A stretch of 18,684 nucleotides of DNA from Chitinophagaceae bacterium (GCA_023229465.1 JALNZE010000037.1:1-18684); one strand, 5' to 3'; counted from the first letter of the stretch, positions 7,681-16,800 are shown. The notes: a model not told the origin generated them from the letters alone. Made by a program: numbers and translations.

Positions 7681-8683
7681 CCTGTGGACTTTCAATATTT
7701 TTGTTTTTTATTCTTTTAACCTCCTTGTCTAAATCCGAAAGGTATGCCCTGTCTTGTTTAATTCTAAAATGTTCATACTCCTCTGCTGCTTTTTCAATTG
7801 CTTCTTCATGTGATATATTGCCAGCATTGGGCAATACTTCTAAACTATTACTTTCCAGGAATTTATTGGTTCTTTCGAGCCAATCTTTCATCGTCATCAC
7901 TTGATTTCTCCGGGCTTGAAACTCGGCTAAATCGAGGTAAGCACTCACCAGTAAATTCAAATTACCGATTTCTTGTTCCGAAAGGTAGTTTTTAGCAATT
8001 TTCGTATCGCTTTTCAAAATCTTACCGGTTGGTGAGTTTTTCCATGAGGTAAGTCCCATGAAATCTTTATCTCTATCTGCTCTTGATGCTATTATTTCCG
8101 CTGCCGTTTGCCCGGTCACTGCAAAGTGTAATTTGTTTTGAACCATTTTGTAAAACAGTTGACATTCTTCGGCTTTGGCATCGTAATCGGCGCTGCATTG
8201 CTCAAAAATATCACCTAACTTTTGGTACAACCGTCGCTCGCTGGCTCGTATTTCACGAATCCGTTCTAGTAACTCGTCGAAATAGTCTTTGCCAAAAGGT
8301 TTGCCATTTTTCAAAAGGTCGTCGTTCAAAACAAAACCCTTAATAATGTATTCCTTAAGTGTTTGGGTTGCCCATATTCTGAATTGGGTTGCCTGTTTCG
8401 AATTTACCCGGTAACCGACTGCTATAATTGCATCAAGGTTATAAAAGGTGGTGCTGTAATTTTTCCCATCAGAGGCAGTTGTTTCCAAAATGGAAACAAC
8501 TGAATTTTCATCTAACTCACCCGATATGAATATGTTTTTTAAATGCTTGCTGATTGCCGGCACTTCCACACCAAAAAGTTGTGCAATAAGCTTTTGTGGC
8601 AACCAAAATGTGTCATCCAAATAGGTAACCTTAATCGTGACTTTACCTTCTGCGTTATTGTAAAGTATTATTTGATTTTCCAT
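7670..8683 (-). CDS. RhuM-family protein inserted in the BREX operon
   Basis: This 337-residue protein matches the RhuM family (COG3943, 'virulence protein RhuM'). Its N-terminal part has FWLPQKLIAQLFGVEVPAISKHL at residues 26-48 (split helix-turn-helix-like), then SVVSILETTA, YNLDAIIAVGYRVNS, and FRIWATQTLKEYIIKGFVLND at 101-121. The second half holds LFYKMVQNKLHFAVTG and TAAEIIASRADRDKDFMGL, then a charged helical tail. RhuM genes occur often in defence islands, typically inside type I restriction-modification operons; their function is undetermined, and a DNA-binding or regulatory role is plausible from the N-terminal fold. Here it begins 14 bases after pglX and overlaps pglZ by about 11 bases (ATG start). 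It is therefore within the BREX core transcript, not merely next to it. Confidence 0.85.
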   Translation of the reverse strand: MENQIILYNNAEGKVTIKVTYLDDTFWLPQKLIAQLFGVEVPAISKHLKNIFISGELDENSVVSILETTASDGKNYSTTFYNLDAIIAVGYRVNSKQATQFRIWATQTLKEYIIKGFVLNDDLLKNGKPFGKDYFDELLERIREIRASERRLYQKLGDIFEQCSADYDAKAEECQLFYKMVQNKLHFAVTGQTAAEIIASRADRDKDFMGLTSWKNSPTGKILKSDTKIAKNYLSEQEIGNLNLLVSAYLDLAEFQARRNQVMTMKDWLERTNKFLESNSLEVLPNAGNISHEEAIEKAAEEYEHFRIKQDRAYLSDLDKEVKRIKNKNIESPQDES

Positions 8684-8697
8684 TATTTGATTGTCGA

Positions 8698-11600
8698 TTA
8701 CTTTTTATTTGCTCGTGCTTCCCGTTTTACTTCCAAACTCAGGTGTTTATCATTATCCCGCACTTCGCCCCAATAATTTCCGGGAGGGTTCTTCCCACGA
8801 TCCACGCCCCATTTGAGGTTGAACCTGGAGCGTAAAACACCCGCTTCGATAAACGGACGGATATTTAATCGAACACCATCGTTCAAATCGGGTTCCCAAC
8901 CAATGGGTTGTTGTTCAATCGGTTTCCAGCGAACGAAAATGTCGTAGGGTTTTTCACCTTGAAGTATGGCTTCAAGTTTTTCTTTGAGTTTGAGTGCTGC
9001 ACTCAATTGGCCCTCTGCACCGCTTTCCCCGGCTTTCCTCTTGGCTTCGCACATCCGTATCCAATCACCCAGGTAGGTATAGATTAACTTAGATAAATTG
9101 GCTTTATCAAGTTTATGGTAATTGACTAAAGAAGAGAAACCATCATTGCGACCATCCCAAACATGCCAGATAAATGGCCGGTTCTGAAAAATTTTGCAAT
9201 GCTGGGTAAAAAAATCATTTCGCAACCAATCATCCAGATTAGTTGATACGGAATTTTCTTCACGAAGAAGTTGGTTAATTATCTGGCTGTTCCATTGATC
9301 TGAAAAAACAGATTGAAGATAATCACGAAGTCGTTCCGAACCTGCTGATTCAGAATTGACTGATGGGATGCAGATGATTCCGTCCTCATCACTAAGATGA
9401 TCGAAAAACTGCATTGAAGAAATCAACTCCCTTGCTTCGTCAGACAATTCAATGTCGTGGTCATTCTCGGCCGGCCAGCGGTAACCTATTAGTCGAGCAA
9501 TGGCCACCTGTAAGGGATTAAATGATTTGACAGGATGCCCATGAAACAACCATTGAGTAAGGTTGTCACTATATGGCTCCGGAAGTCCATTTGGGTAGTT
9601 AGTATTGGACAATTCTTGCCAATAGATTAAATCAAAAGGAACTGTTAATAAAGTTGCAGGAGTTACTCCAATTTTTTTATCTAGTTTTCTAACATCCCTG
9701 GAGAATTTATCTGATTTACAATAACACCATAAAGGAATAAGGTGATTTTCATTCAATGGGACAATTGCTGCAGAATTTTGATCATAGAATCCTCCGCTAT
9801 ATAAAGTTGCTGCTAGAGATGACTGGCGTGAAACACATATTCCTTTTTTACCCAACGCCTCATTTCCCAAACCCGGCCTTAACATTCCTCTACCTTTGGT
9901 GAACCAATCAATGATTGAGGTACAACCATCATAATACTGATTATCATTTACTGCGACCTGAATAAATTTCCATCTATCACCAAAAGAACTTACCTCCCAA
10001 AATTGCTTTAACCATTTTTCGCTATCTCCAGTAACAATACCTCTAGGTGATATGGCAAAATCACTCAAAAACGAATCTGACTTAATTTCATTTCTCGTAA
10101 TAATATGGTTTGGATTTGCGAGAATATCTTCTTGTTTTAAAAGGTATAACTGTGATTCCTTGAGACCACTATTCTTCTGTTCTATTGATTTAGTATCCGT
10201 TAAATCAATGATAGACAAATTCTCGGATTGATCAGATTTAGATTTAATTATTGACAGACAAACTTTCACAACTTCACCACCGATTTGACTAAATGCCCTT
10301 GAGCCTAAATCAGCAATTAAAATCAATTGTCGCTTAGTTAAAAATGATTTTCGAAGGCTTGTATAAGAACCTAATGTTAGCCAACTATTCAAAGTAACAA
10401 TTGCATTAATTGTATTTGACTGTTTACTTTTTTCTACCAAGTGTTTCAAAAAAACTGTGCAAAGATCATACTTCGTATCAGGGAACTTTTTCTCAACATA
10501 TTCATTGAGAAATAGGCTCATTCTATTACTGCCTAAAAAAGGAACATTTGTAATAATTAAGTCAAATTTTATTATCAGAATTTCGCCGGCTTTTGCAATC
10601 CCTGCTGCCATAACACCGCGTTCTCTCAGGTCTTTGTCGAACTCACCATCCAAGGCTTTTACTAAAACAGGTTGCAGTTGTTCAAAACTGGCGGTAAAAG
10701 CATCAGCCTTTATCGTAGATGGATCTAAAAGACTACCTAACTCTGGAGCTAATTGAAAATGATTGTACAACATGCGCATTCCATTTTCCATCCGGGCTTT
10801 ATCAACCGGATCGGCAACTTTACCCACTAGTTTTTCCCAATCTTCCACCTTTCCTTTTGGGGCAATGCCACTGCAAGCCAGATTCATTTCGGGCAGTTCT
10901 TTGTAATGACCGCAATACTTCCAGGCGGTCAAGGCCAGGTTGAAGGCGGCAATCTGCGTGCATCTGGCATCTAACTCAAGCCCATGCAGATTTTCGGCAA
11001 TTACTTTATCGGTGGCTTCCTTCTTCGTTAATCCTTCTTCCAACATACGAAGGGATGCAAATACCGGAAAGAGAGATGCCACAAAATGCCCGGAGCCCAT
11101 GCAGGGGTCAAGCGAGGTAACTTCGCTAGTTTTGTTAGGCCAGCCTTCAAACTTTCCGGCAGCAGGTGTGCCATCGTCCAACAATCTTAAATACTCGAAT
11201 TTAACTGGTGGTTTAACACCCGGATTTCGGCTTACCCACCAGGCACCTAAAGTATTGTCGATCAGAAAATGAACCATATAAGGCTCGGTGAACAGTTGCG
11301 TAACTGCGGGGAGTTTTTCTCCGTCAATTTTATCACCACTTGCATTAATGGCTACTTTGGCTTCGCTTTGCCAAAACTGATACACCCATCCCAATGCATC
11401 ATCAGCAGTAAATATTTGTTTTTCTAAACCGTCAATAATTTCTTCCAGTTTAATTCTTTCGTCCGTTGCAAAAAATACCTGCATTAAAGGGTCGTCTGTT
11501 CTAAAAATGGCTGGTAGCATTTTAGAAGCGTAGTTGGCGGCTGTATCCCATTTGTCTATGAAGCCCTCATCCTTCGCCAGCTCTTCGCAATCTGCCATCG

Positions 11601-11931
11601 TTACGGCCACACCATCGGGGTGCATGAGCAGGCCATTGGATTCCAGAAATTTTGCAAAGAGCATCTTATGCCAGGTTTCGTAAGCAAGTTCGTAGGTTAG
11701 GTGGCCAATTTCTTGAGCACCGTTAGCGGGCAATTCATCTCCCAATAATCTTGCTTTGCTGCGAAGGTTGTTGCGGAGAGCCTTTTGCTCAGGACCCATG
11801 TGTACAAAAGGTTCGGGATTATCTATAGCCAGGCCATGTAAGGCATTGAAAGCTCCTGTTTCAGCAATCTTTCGGGCTTGCTTTACAGCTGATTCTAAAG
11901 TGCTCCGTTGTTGTGATGTAAGGACTGCCAT
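8698..11931 (-). CDS. pglX: BREX adenine-specific DNA methyltransferase PglX
   Basis: This 1077-residue protein is the BREX-1 class methyltransferase, expected to methylate adenine in a short non-palindromic host motif and so mark self DNA. SAM-binding motif I is LDPCMGSGHF at 274-283. A following acidic motif is GLELDARC at 317-324. Catalytic motif IV reads DLIITNVPF, with NVPF at 462-465 instead of the textbook NPPY/F. Conserved BREX-type blocks flank these, such as LTYELAYETWHKMLFAKFLESNG near 78-100 (in two parts) and a C-terminal KWGVDRGKNPPGNYWGEVRDND segment. The ATG at 11931 overlaps the brxC stop as TAATG. Bases 9600-10560, covering residues about 457-777, are markedly more AT-rich than either side, suggesting a mosaic target-recognition region. 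No frameshift is seen. Confidence 0.94.
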   Translation of the reverse strand: MAVLTSQQRSTLESAVKQARKIAETGAFNALHGLAIDNPEPFVHMGPEQKALRNNLRSKARLLGDELPANGAQEIGHLTYELAYETWHKMLFAKFLESNGLLMHPDGVAVTMADCEELAKDEGFIDKWDTAANYASKMLPAIFRTDDPLMQVFFATDERIKLEEIIDGLEKQIFTADDALGWVYQFWQSEAKVAINASGDKIDGEKLPAVTQLFTEPYMVHFLIDNTLGAWWVSRNPGVKPPVKFEYLRLLDDGTPAAGKFEGWPNKTSEVTSLDPCMGSGHFVASLFPVFASLRMLEEGLTKKEATDKVIAENLHGLELDARCTQIAAFNLALTAWKYCGHYKELPEMNLACSGIAPKGKVEDWEKLVGKVADPVDKARMENGMRMLYNHFQLAPELGSLLDPSTIKADAFTASFEQLQPVLVKALDGEFDKDLRERGVMAAGIAKAGEILIIKFDLIITNVPFLGSNRMSLFLNEYVEKKFPDTKYDLCTVFLKHLVEKSKQSNTINAIVTLNSWLTLGSYTSLRKSFLTKRQLILIADLGSRAFSQIGGEVVKVCLSIIKSKSDQSENLSIIDLTDTKSIEQKNSGLKESQLYLLKQEDILANPNHIITRNEIKSDSFLSDFAISPRGIVTGDSEKWLKQFWEVSSFGDRWKFIQVAVNDNQYYDGCTSIIDWFTKGRGMLRPGLGNEALGKKGICVSRQSSLAATLYSGGFYDQNSAAIVPLNENHLIPLWCYCKSDKFSRDVRKLDKKIGVTPATLLTVPFDLIYWQELSNTNYPNGLPEPYSDNLTQWLFHGHPVKSFNPLQVAIARLIGYRWPAENDHDIELSDEARELISSMQFFDHLSDEDGIICIPSVNSESAGSERLRDYLQSVFSDQWNSQIINQLLREENSVSTNLDDWLRNDFFTQHCKIFQNRPFIWHVWDGRNDGFSSLVNYHKLDKANLSKLIYTYLGDWIRMCEAKRKAGESGAEGQLSAALKLKEKLEAILQGEKPYDIFVRWKPIEQQPIGWEPDLNDGVRLNIRPFIEAGVLRSRFNLKWGVDRGKNPPGNYWGEVRDNDKHLSLEVKREARANKK

Positions 11932-14900
11932 TACTTTAAAATGATTGAGCTTGATTCATGCAATAGATTTTCCAAATCGGTTTTCAATGCTGCCACGTAA
12001 GCTTCGATGTCCGCCTGGTTGGTAATGGTTTTGCGGGGAAGGTTATATGTTTTGGCCTGAGGCGCAGACAATACAATGGCATCTTCCAAAGCCGACTGAA
12101 ACTGACCGGGTAAAGCAGCTATTTTGGTATCCCAGGTATATAACGATGCTTTCTGAAGTTGATTGAGCAGTGCATGAGCATCTAATACTTTGATTTCAGG
12201 CTTCACCAATATCTGGTGCTTTACTAAAATGCTATGCTTTTGTTCGGGTGTTAAATTCTTGAAGTAATCATTAGCCTGCAAATCAGCCATTTTTCGATCG
12301 TAAAGAGCATTGAATTGATCTTTCCTGCTGTTCAGAATGCCCACCAACTTTTCCGTAATCGCATTTAAAATAGACTGAACAGGATCAGGCTCCTGGAGGA
12401 GCAGTCGGTTATCCTTAATGGCCTTGATTTCTGTTTTAAGTGGGTCCAATTCAGGTTCGTCAGGGGCATGGTTTGTCAGATCCACCAATAAAATCCACAG
12501 CGGCTCTCTTTTGCTTACCAATTTCGCTTTTGAACTCCAATCACTAAACCTGGCCTGCAAGTCAATCTTTAGTTGGAGTATTTCCAGCAAACGTTCATTA
12601 CCCTCTTTGTTTTCAATTTCCTTAATGAAATCAATGTTGATGGGTTCTGGCCGGGGAGAATCACCACTTACCTGGTTTGCAAGGGCTTTCAACTTTTCGA
12701 GGTATTCGTTTGAATAAGGAAATATTTCCTGATTCGGAGGACAAGCAATCCCGGCATTTTGAAATAGGATTCGAATGTCCATTTTATCTCTCGCGGTAAG
12801 AATATGGACTTCTTTCTTAAATGAAGCCTGGTTTATTCTGGCAACAATCAGGTTTGTTTCAGGGGTTGAAATCCATGCCGAATTTTTCAATACGACCAAT
12901 ATCGTATCAATAGCATCCTGGCTCCATCCGTAAGGAGCTTTCATAAAGTGGTTCCGGATATCTCTGCCCAGTTTAGAGGTGTTACCCAAAAACCGCAATA
13001 TTTCTGCCGATACAGGATGCTTTTCAATGTCGCCGCTGTAATTGATAGCATTCAATGCGTCAGGATTGCCGGCCAGCGCCTTGGTTAATGCCTGTCCCCA
13101 GTTTAAGTAATCAGCTTTGCTTTTAAATTCCGAAAATTGGCGGTCTGCAATACTATTGAGTGCTTCCTGGATGTTTTCTTTTAATGTTCCGGATTGAATT
13201 ATCGTACCACCAGCAAGGTATAATTTGGTTTCATCGCAGATTTTCTCCACCAATTCCTGCATAACAGTTTTTGCCTGTGACTGGCGGGTTTCCATGCTTT
13301 TTTTAGCCTGTTCACCTTCCGGGGTTGAGGGTAAGCCCATGGCGTTTATCGCTAAACCGGTAGCTAAGAACTTGATTATCTCTGTCCTTAATTCAGGGTC
13401 TCTGAATTTCTTGACAAAGGCGTATGCCAAAGGAGCATTATTGCCGGCAGCACGGATTTCATTCTCAACAGAAGTTTCATTTTCAAACCACCCGTCACGT
13501 ATCCATAGATTCAGCTTATGCTCGGTGTTGGGTATGGTATCTTTATCCCAAAGATCAAACTCACGCACCATGCGGGAAGTGCCCTGTGAAACGCTGATCG
13601 CTCTTGTTTTATCCTTAAAGTGGGCGACCAGCTTTTCTCTTCTCAGACTTTGAATCTGGTCATCACCTGAATTATTAAGCTTGATGTACTGCTTTGTGAA
13701 TTCCTGTTCCCATTCAGCCCCAATTTTCGTTTGCAACTTGTACTGATCAGTAATGGGCATGAGATATTTTTCATCCACTAACTTCTTAATTAACTCTTTG
13801 ACCTTGGTACGGAATGCATCGGAGTTTACATTCAAATTGTCAATCAACAAGTCGGCAATCGTGTTTTCGTTGGATTTCAAACCGGTATCTGAAATATTGG
13901 AAGTGATTTGGTCCAACAAGAAAACGGCACTTAATATTCTGCCTTCGATTTCTAAATCACCTCCTTTGGATTTCTTACCCTGAATGAGATTGCTGGTATC
14001 ATTCAACAAAAGCCCGGCCTGGATAAGGTCTGAACGGGTTTGGGTGAAAATAAAGTCTGCCGGTACCACATAGCCTACTTCCTTTTCAGCCAGGGTTTTT
14101 AAGCTGTCATCGATTAAACGTAATTGGTTACGCAGCTGGCCTGAGGTTCCTGCTACGTCAACCACTTGCAATACTTTATACCAGAACTTCCGGGTAGATG
14201 GAAGCAATGGATAATCAGCTACCAGCGTGTTTTTATCTTCGGTTAGGCAGCCAAAAACAGTTCCTTCGAGGTTGCGGAATATTTCGCCTGAAGAAGCATC
14301 CATCTTGGTATTCAAAGGGGCAACAGCCGAAGGTTTCTTATCTAAAATAGTTTTACGGATTACCGTTTGAATATCGGTATTGGTTAATTGAATGGGTACT
14401 CTAAACCGTGCCATCAATTTCTGCAAGATTGGTGTATCTGTTAATGCATTTTGGCCCGTGCCCACCAATAGAAATTTGCCATCAAATCTAGAGCAAAGGT
14501 CTTCTGCTAAGAATTGTACATTATCAGCAAGATTTGGATCTTGGCCGATGAACTGTTGAACCTCATCCAATATAATAATAGTACAGGGGATTTTATCAGC
14601 AAATGAAAGTGGAAGAATTTCCTCTCTGATGGTTTTTACAAATTCTTCTCGTCCAATAGTTTCAATTCTTGGAAACTGAGCTGCAATTAAATCAAGTAAC
14701 TTGGCTATATTTTCAGCTAACTCAGGTTTTAACACGAGAATCGATCTTGCCAGGGTATCAGACATGAAAAGGTTTCCAATTTCCTTCTCCAGACTTCTGC
14801 CTGCGGCTTCAACCAAAGCTTTCAGTCCATCATAAATTCCTTCCTTTTTTGCCCAATAGACAAATTTGAAATGATGGAATTGCGATGGTAACCCCAGCGT

Positions 14901-15365
14901 ATTTAAAAGCAATTGGATGAATGAATACCGGATATCCTTTGATGGGAAATCCCTCAATGTGCCAGCAATGGATAGCTTCCCCTGGATATTTTGCTTACGG
15001 TCTATTTCGACAAATAAGTCCTGAATTTCTTGCGGTAAAGGTTTGATGTTCCTGGCGGTATTCCCATTGGGGAAGTTGAAATCTTCCCATAGATAACCGG
15101 CCATTTTAACCAAATGAGATTTCCCACTGCCATAAAATCCACTGACCCAAAAGGCGGGTTGGACCGTACTATTATAATTATTCAAATAGAATTCGAGAAT
15201 CTTTTTCAACCCTTCATGATACTCCCCATCGCAGACAAAAGTTCGCAATTCGTATTCGGCAATGGTTAGATCATCTTTTTCGTTGATGTTTCTGATCTTT
15301 GCAACCCCTTCATTCTTAAGGTTTACCTGCTCAGGATTCAACGTAAATAGTTCCTTATTCTTCAT
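11931..15365 (-). CDS. brxC: BREX P-loop ATPase BrxC
   Basis: This 1144-residue protein is the large BREX ATPase. Walker A is SGFYGSGKSHLVK at about 75-87. Walker B is TIIILDEVQQF at 262-272. A sensor-like FLLVGTGQNAL follows near 298-308. The N terminus (ELFTLNPEQVNLKNEGVAKI) is typical of BrxC, and the long remainder is helical with several charged segments. BrxC is essential for BREX methylation and defence, probably coordinating the complex through ATP hydrolysis. A GTG at 15368 directly precedes the ATG at 15365; I choose the ATG. It begins 9 bases after the brxB stop and ends with the TAATG overlap into pglX. The length is normal for the family and the frame is intact. Confidence 0.94.
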   Translation of the reverse strand: MKNKELFTLNPEQVNLKNEGVAKIRNINEKDDLTIAEYELRTFVCDGEYHEGLKKILEFYLNNYNSTVQPAFWVSGFYGSGKSHLVKMAGYLWEDFNFPNGNTARNIKPLPQEIQDLFVEIDRKQNIQGKLSIAGTLRDFPSKDIRYSFIQLLLNTLGLPSQFHHFKFVYWAKKEGIYDGLKALVEAAGRSLEKEIGNLFMSDTLARSILVLKPELAENIAKLLDLIAAQFPRIETIGREEFVKTIREEILPLSFADKIPCTIIILDEVQQFIGQDPNLADNVQFLAEDLCSRFDGKFLLVGTGQNALTDTPILQKLMARFRVPIQLTNTDIQTVIRKTILDKKPSAVAPLNTKMDASSGEIFRNLEGTVFGCLTEDKNTLVADYPLLPSTRKFWYKVLQVVDVAGTSGQLRNQLRLIDDSLKTLAEKEVGYVVPADFIFTQTRSDLIQAGLLLNDTSNLIQGKKSKGGDLEIEGRILSAVFLLDQITSNISDTGLKSNENTIADLLIDNLNVNSDAFRTKVKELIKKLVDEKYLMPITDQYKLQTKIGAEWEQEFTKQYIKLNNSGDDQIQSLRREKLVAHFKDKTRAISVSQGTSRMVREFDLWDKDTIPNTEHKLNLWIRDGWFENETSVENEIRAAGNNAPLAYAFVKKFRDPELRTEIIKFLATGLAINAMGLPSTPEGEQAKKSMETRQSQAKTVMQELVEKICDETKLYLAGGTIIQSGTLKENIQEALNSIADRQFSEFKSKADYLNWGQALTKALAGNPDALNAINYSGDIEKHPVSAEILRFLGNTSKLGRDIRNHFMKAPYGWSQDAIDTILVVLKNSAWISTPETNLIVARINQASFKKEVHILTARDKMDIRILFQNAGIACPPNQEIFPYSNEYLEKLKALANQVSGDSPRPEPINIDFIKEIENKEGNERLLEILQLKIDLQARFSDWSSKAKLVSKREPLWILLVDLTNHAPDEPELDPLKTEIKAIKDNRLLLQEPDPVQSILNAITEKLVGILNSRKDQFNALYDRKMADLQANDYFKNLTPEQKHSILVKHQILVKPEIKVLDAHALLNQLQKASLYTWDTKIAALPGQFQSALEDAIVLSAPQAKTYNLPRKTITNQADIEAYVAALKTDLENLLHESSSIILK

Positions 15366-15374
15366 CACAGTACT

Positions 15375-15920
15375 TTATAAAGTTATTGGTCTGGCTAAAT
15401 AATCCCACCCATCTCTGGCATCCAGCAGGCGGTAATGATTGTGTTCGAACTCCCCCGGGAAAAAGATCAGCATGCGTCCCTTAAAATCTTTATCGCAGCT
15501 TTTAAGAATTTCAGACAACCGAAGGAAACCGAATAGGGAAGATACATCCCGGATAGCGATCAATGTATCCGGGTCTTGTTCAATTTTCCGCAACTCATTT
15601 TTTAAAAATTCAATCGCAAAAGGAATGAATTCAGCCTCGAGCTGGTCAATAATGTATTTTGGGTTTTTAAAGTATCCCTCCCTGTACTCATGGTTTACCA
15701 TCCACGAAGGAAAGCACTTCTTCAAAGAAATGCTCTTCCATTTTTTCCCGGCCTTTAAAGTAGAGGCCTCGAAATCACCCAATCGAAAGTCCACCTTGCG
15801 CTGCTCTGCAGGATCATACACTAAAAACCAGATACGCTCCTGACCGGATAAGGCAGATGACCAGGGTTCGTTCACCACCTTGTCAAAAGCCTCTAGCAAT
15901 TGGTCCAATTTAGATTGCAT
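15375..15920 (-). CDS. brxB: BREX protein BrxB (DUF1788)
   Basis: This 181-residue protein from the ATG at 15920 (184 from a TTG at 15929) matches BrxB in size, gene position and sequence style. It contains ERIWFLVYDPAEQRKVDFRL near the N terminus, a central VSSLFGFLRLSEIL, and a C-terminal LIFFPGEFEHNHYRLLDARDGWDYL pattern (in parts) typical of DUF1788. BrxB is needed for BREX activity, but its biochemical job is undefined; it may act as a scaffold with other Brx proteins. The ATG lies inside the last codons of brxA (stop 15912-15910), an 11-base overlap that suggests coupling. brxC follows after 9 bases. The C-terminal motif and context make the call secure. Confidence 0.92.
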   Translation of the reverse strand: MQSKLDQLLEAFDKVVNEPWSSALSGQERIWFLVYDPAEQRKVDFRLGDFEASTLKAGKKWKSISLKKCFPSWMVNHEYREGYFKNPKYIIDQLEAEFIPFAIEFLKNELRKIEQDPDTLIAIRDVSSLFGFLRLSEILKSCDKDFKGRMLIFFPGEFEHNHYRLLDARDGWDYLARPITL

Positions 15921-16638
15921 CAATTCCAATTTTGTTTAATAAATTGTTGAAAGCAATAGCGGTTACACCTCCGGCAGACTGATATTGCATCAAATCCCGC
16001 TTTGCACATTCAATGGCTAATTCCCTCAGGTTGTTTTCATTAAGACAAAGCGCTTTAACCCCTATACTATTCCAGATAAAATCACCTCTGTCGCCTGCGA
16101 GGTAAGCGAGTAAAAAAGCAAAACAAGCAATCCGATATGTTATTTCAGGTTGAACTCTGATATTCTTAACTTTTCCCTCAATGAAACCTGCCTGTTTATA
16201 TGAGCTGGCAATGTTTCTGGCAATTGACCCTCTAGTGGCTGCTGAATATTGATTGGGATGATATCTTTCAATAACCTCTTCGAACATTCCTTTGAGGGCA
16301 CTTTCTCCGGGCCTTATATCACGGATAACTTGAATGCTTTCAGCAAGAAGATCATCATGGTTCACGGCATAAACATAGGCCAGCAATGGTTTCTCATCCG
16401 GTTCAGCAATCATCCAGAAGTACTTAAAGGCCACAAATGGCCGGTACTCCATGTCAAAACCATAAAGATATTTTAAATGCCCAGCCGTTTTTTCAACGCC
16501 TGAGCTTGACTTCTTTCCGGTAACATTAAGCCCTAACGCTTCCGTGAAATTGCCACCATCGATGGAATAGTCCATAACCTTTTGCAACTCAGCAAACATC
16601 ATGGTTCGGGAGGTATGGATTGTTCTAAGTTTCTTCAC
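15910..16638 (-). CDS. brxA: BREX protein BrxA (DUF1819)
   Basis: This 242-residue protein has the DUF1819/BrxA pattern. The N terminus reads RTIHTSRTMMFAEL, the middle PLLAYVYAVNHDDLLAES, then NQYSAATRGSIARNIASSYKQAGFI and ITYRIACFAFLLAYLAG, ending before brxB. BrxA is a small helical DNA-binding BREX protein; its need in defence varies among characterised systems. The start is a GTG at 16638. An in-frame TGA lies directly before it, so the start cannot be further upstream; the next Met is at residue 13-14. The frame upstream of that TGA is open back to the nuclease stop, giving the small ORF described separately. The stop overlaps the brxB start. Confidence 0.92.
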   Translation of the reverse strand: MKKLRTIHTSRTMMFAELQKVMDYSIDGGNFTEALGLNVTGKKSSSGVEKTAGHLKYLYGFDMEYRPFVAFKYFWMIAEPDEKPLLAYVYAVNHDDLLAESIQVIRDIRPGESALKGMFEEVIERYHPNQYSAATRGSIARNIASSYKQAGFIEGKVKNIRVQPEITYRIACFAFLLAYLAGDRGDFIWNSIGVKALCLNENNLRELAIECAKRDLMQYQSAGGVTAIAFNNLLNKIGIDAI

Positions 16639-16800
16639 TCAAATTGATTTTTCTGAATTTAAAGTTGCTCTCTGTGTTAAAATATTCTTTTGGTATTGCC
16701 TTGTAATTGTTTGCTTGGAATAGCTGATGATGTATAAAGTGCAGACAATTATCTCAAAATACTCTATCTTTTTAATACCGTTTTTTTGAATATGGTCCAT
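16639..16800 (-). CDS. Possible 53-residue ORF between nuclease gene and brxA
   Basis: An ATG at 16800 shares one base with the stop of the upstream nuclease gene (TAATG). The frame stays open for 53 codons to TGA at 16641-16639, directly followed by the GTG of brxA in the same frame. The product starts MDHIQKNGIKKIEYFE, has a hydrophobic patch IIVCTLYIIS at about 17-26, and is otherwise basic and polar. I recognise no family. The exact stop-start joint suggests coupled translation, but the stretch is AT-rich and could be open by chance, serving instead as leader or promoter for brxA. Confidence 0.3.
   Translation of the reverse strand: MDHIQKNGIKKIEYFEIIVCTLYIISYSKQTITRQYQKNILTQRATLNSEKSI

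Noticed and set aside
10457..11272. Plus-strand frames of 74-110 codons within pglX
   Set aside because: They lie opposite strong methyltransferase coding sequence with identified motifs and show no domain of their own.
13225..13653. 142-codon plus-strand frame opposite brxC
   Set aside because: It is a shadow of the BrxC frame; Ser/Phe/Leu-rich composition is typical of antisense reading.
3311..16638. Type 2 BREX/Pgl, DISARM or a type I restriction system instead of type 1 BREX
   Set aside because: There is no PglW kinase, no DISARM helicase or PLD nuclease, and no hsdR/hsdS; BrxA, BrxB and BrxL are specific to the type 1 arrangement.
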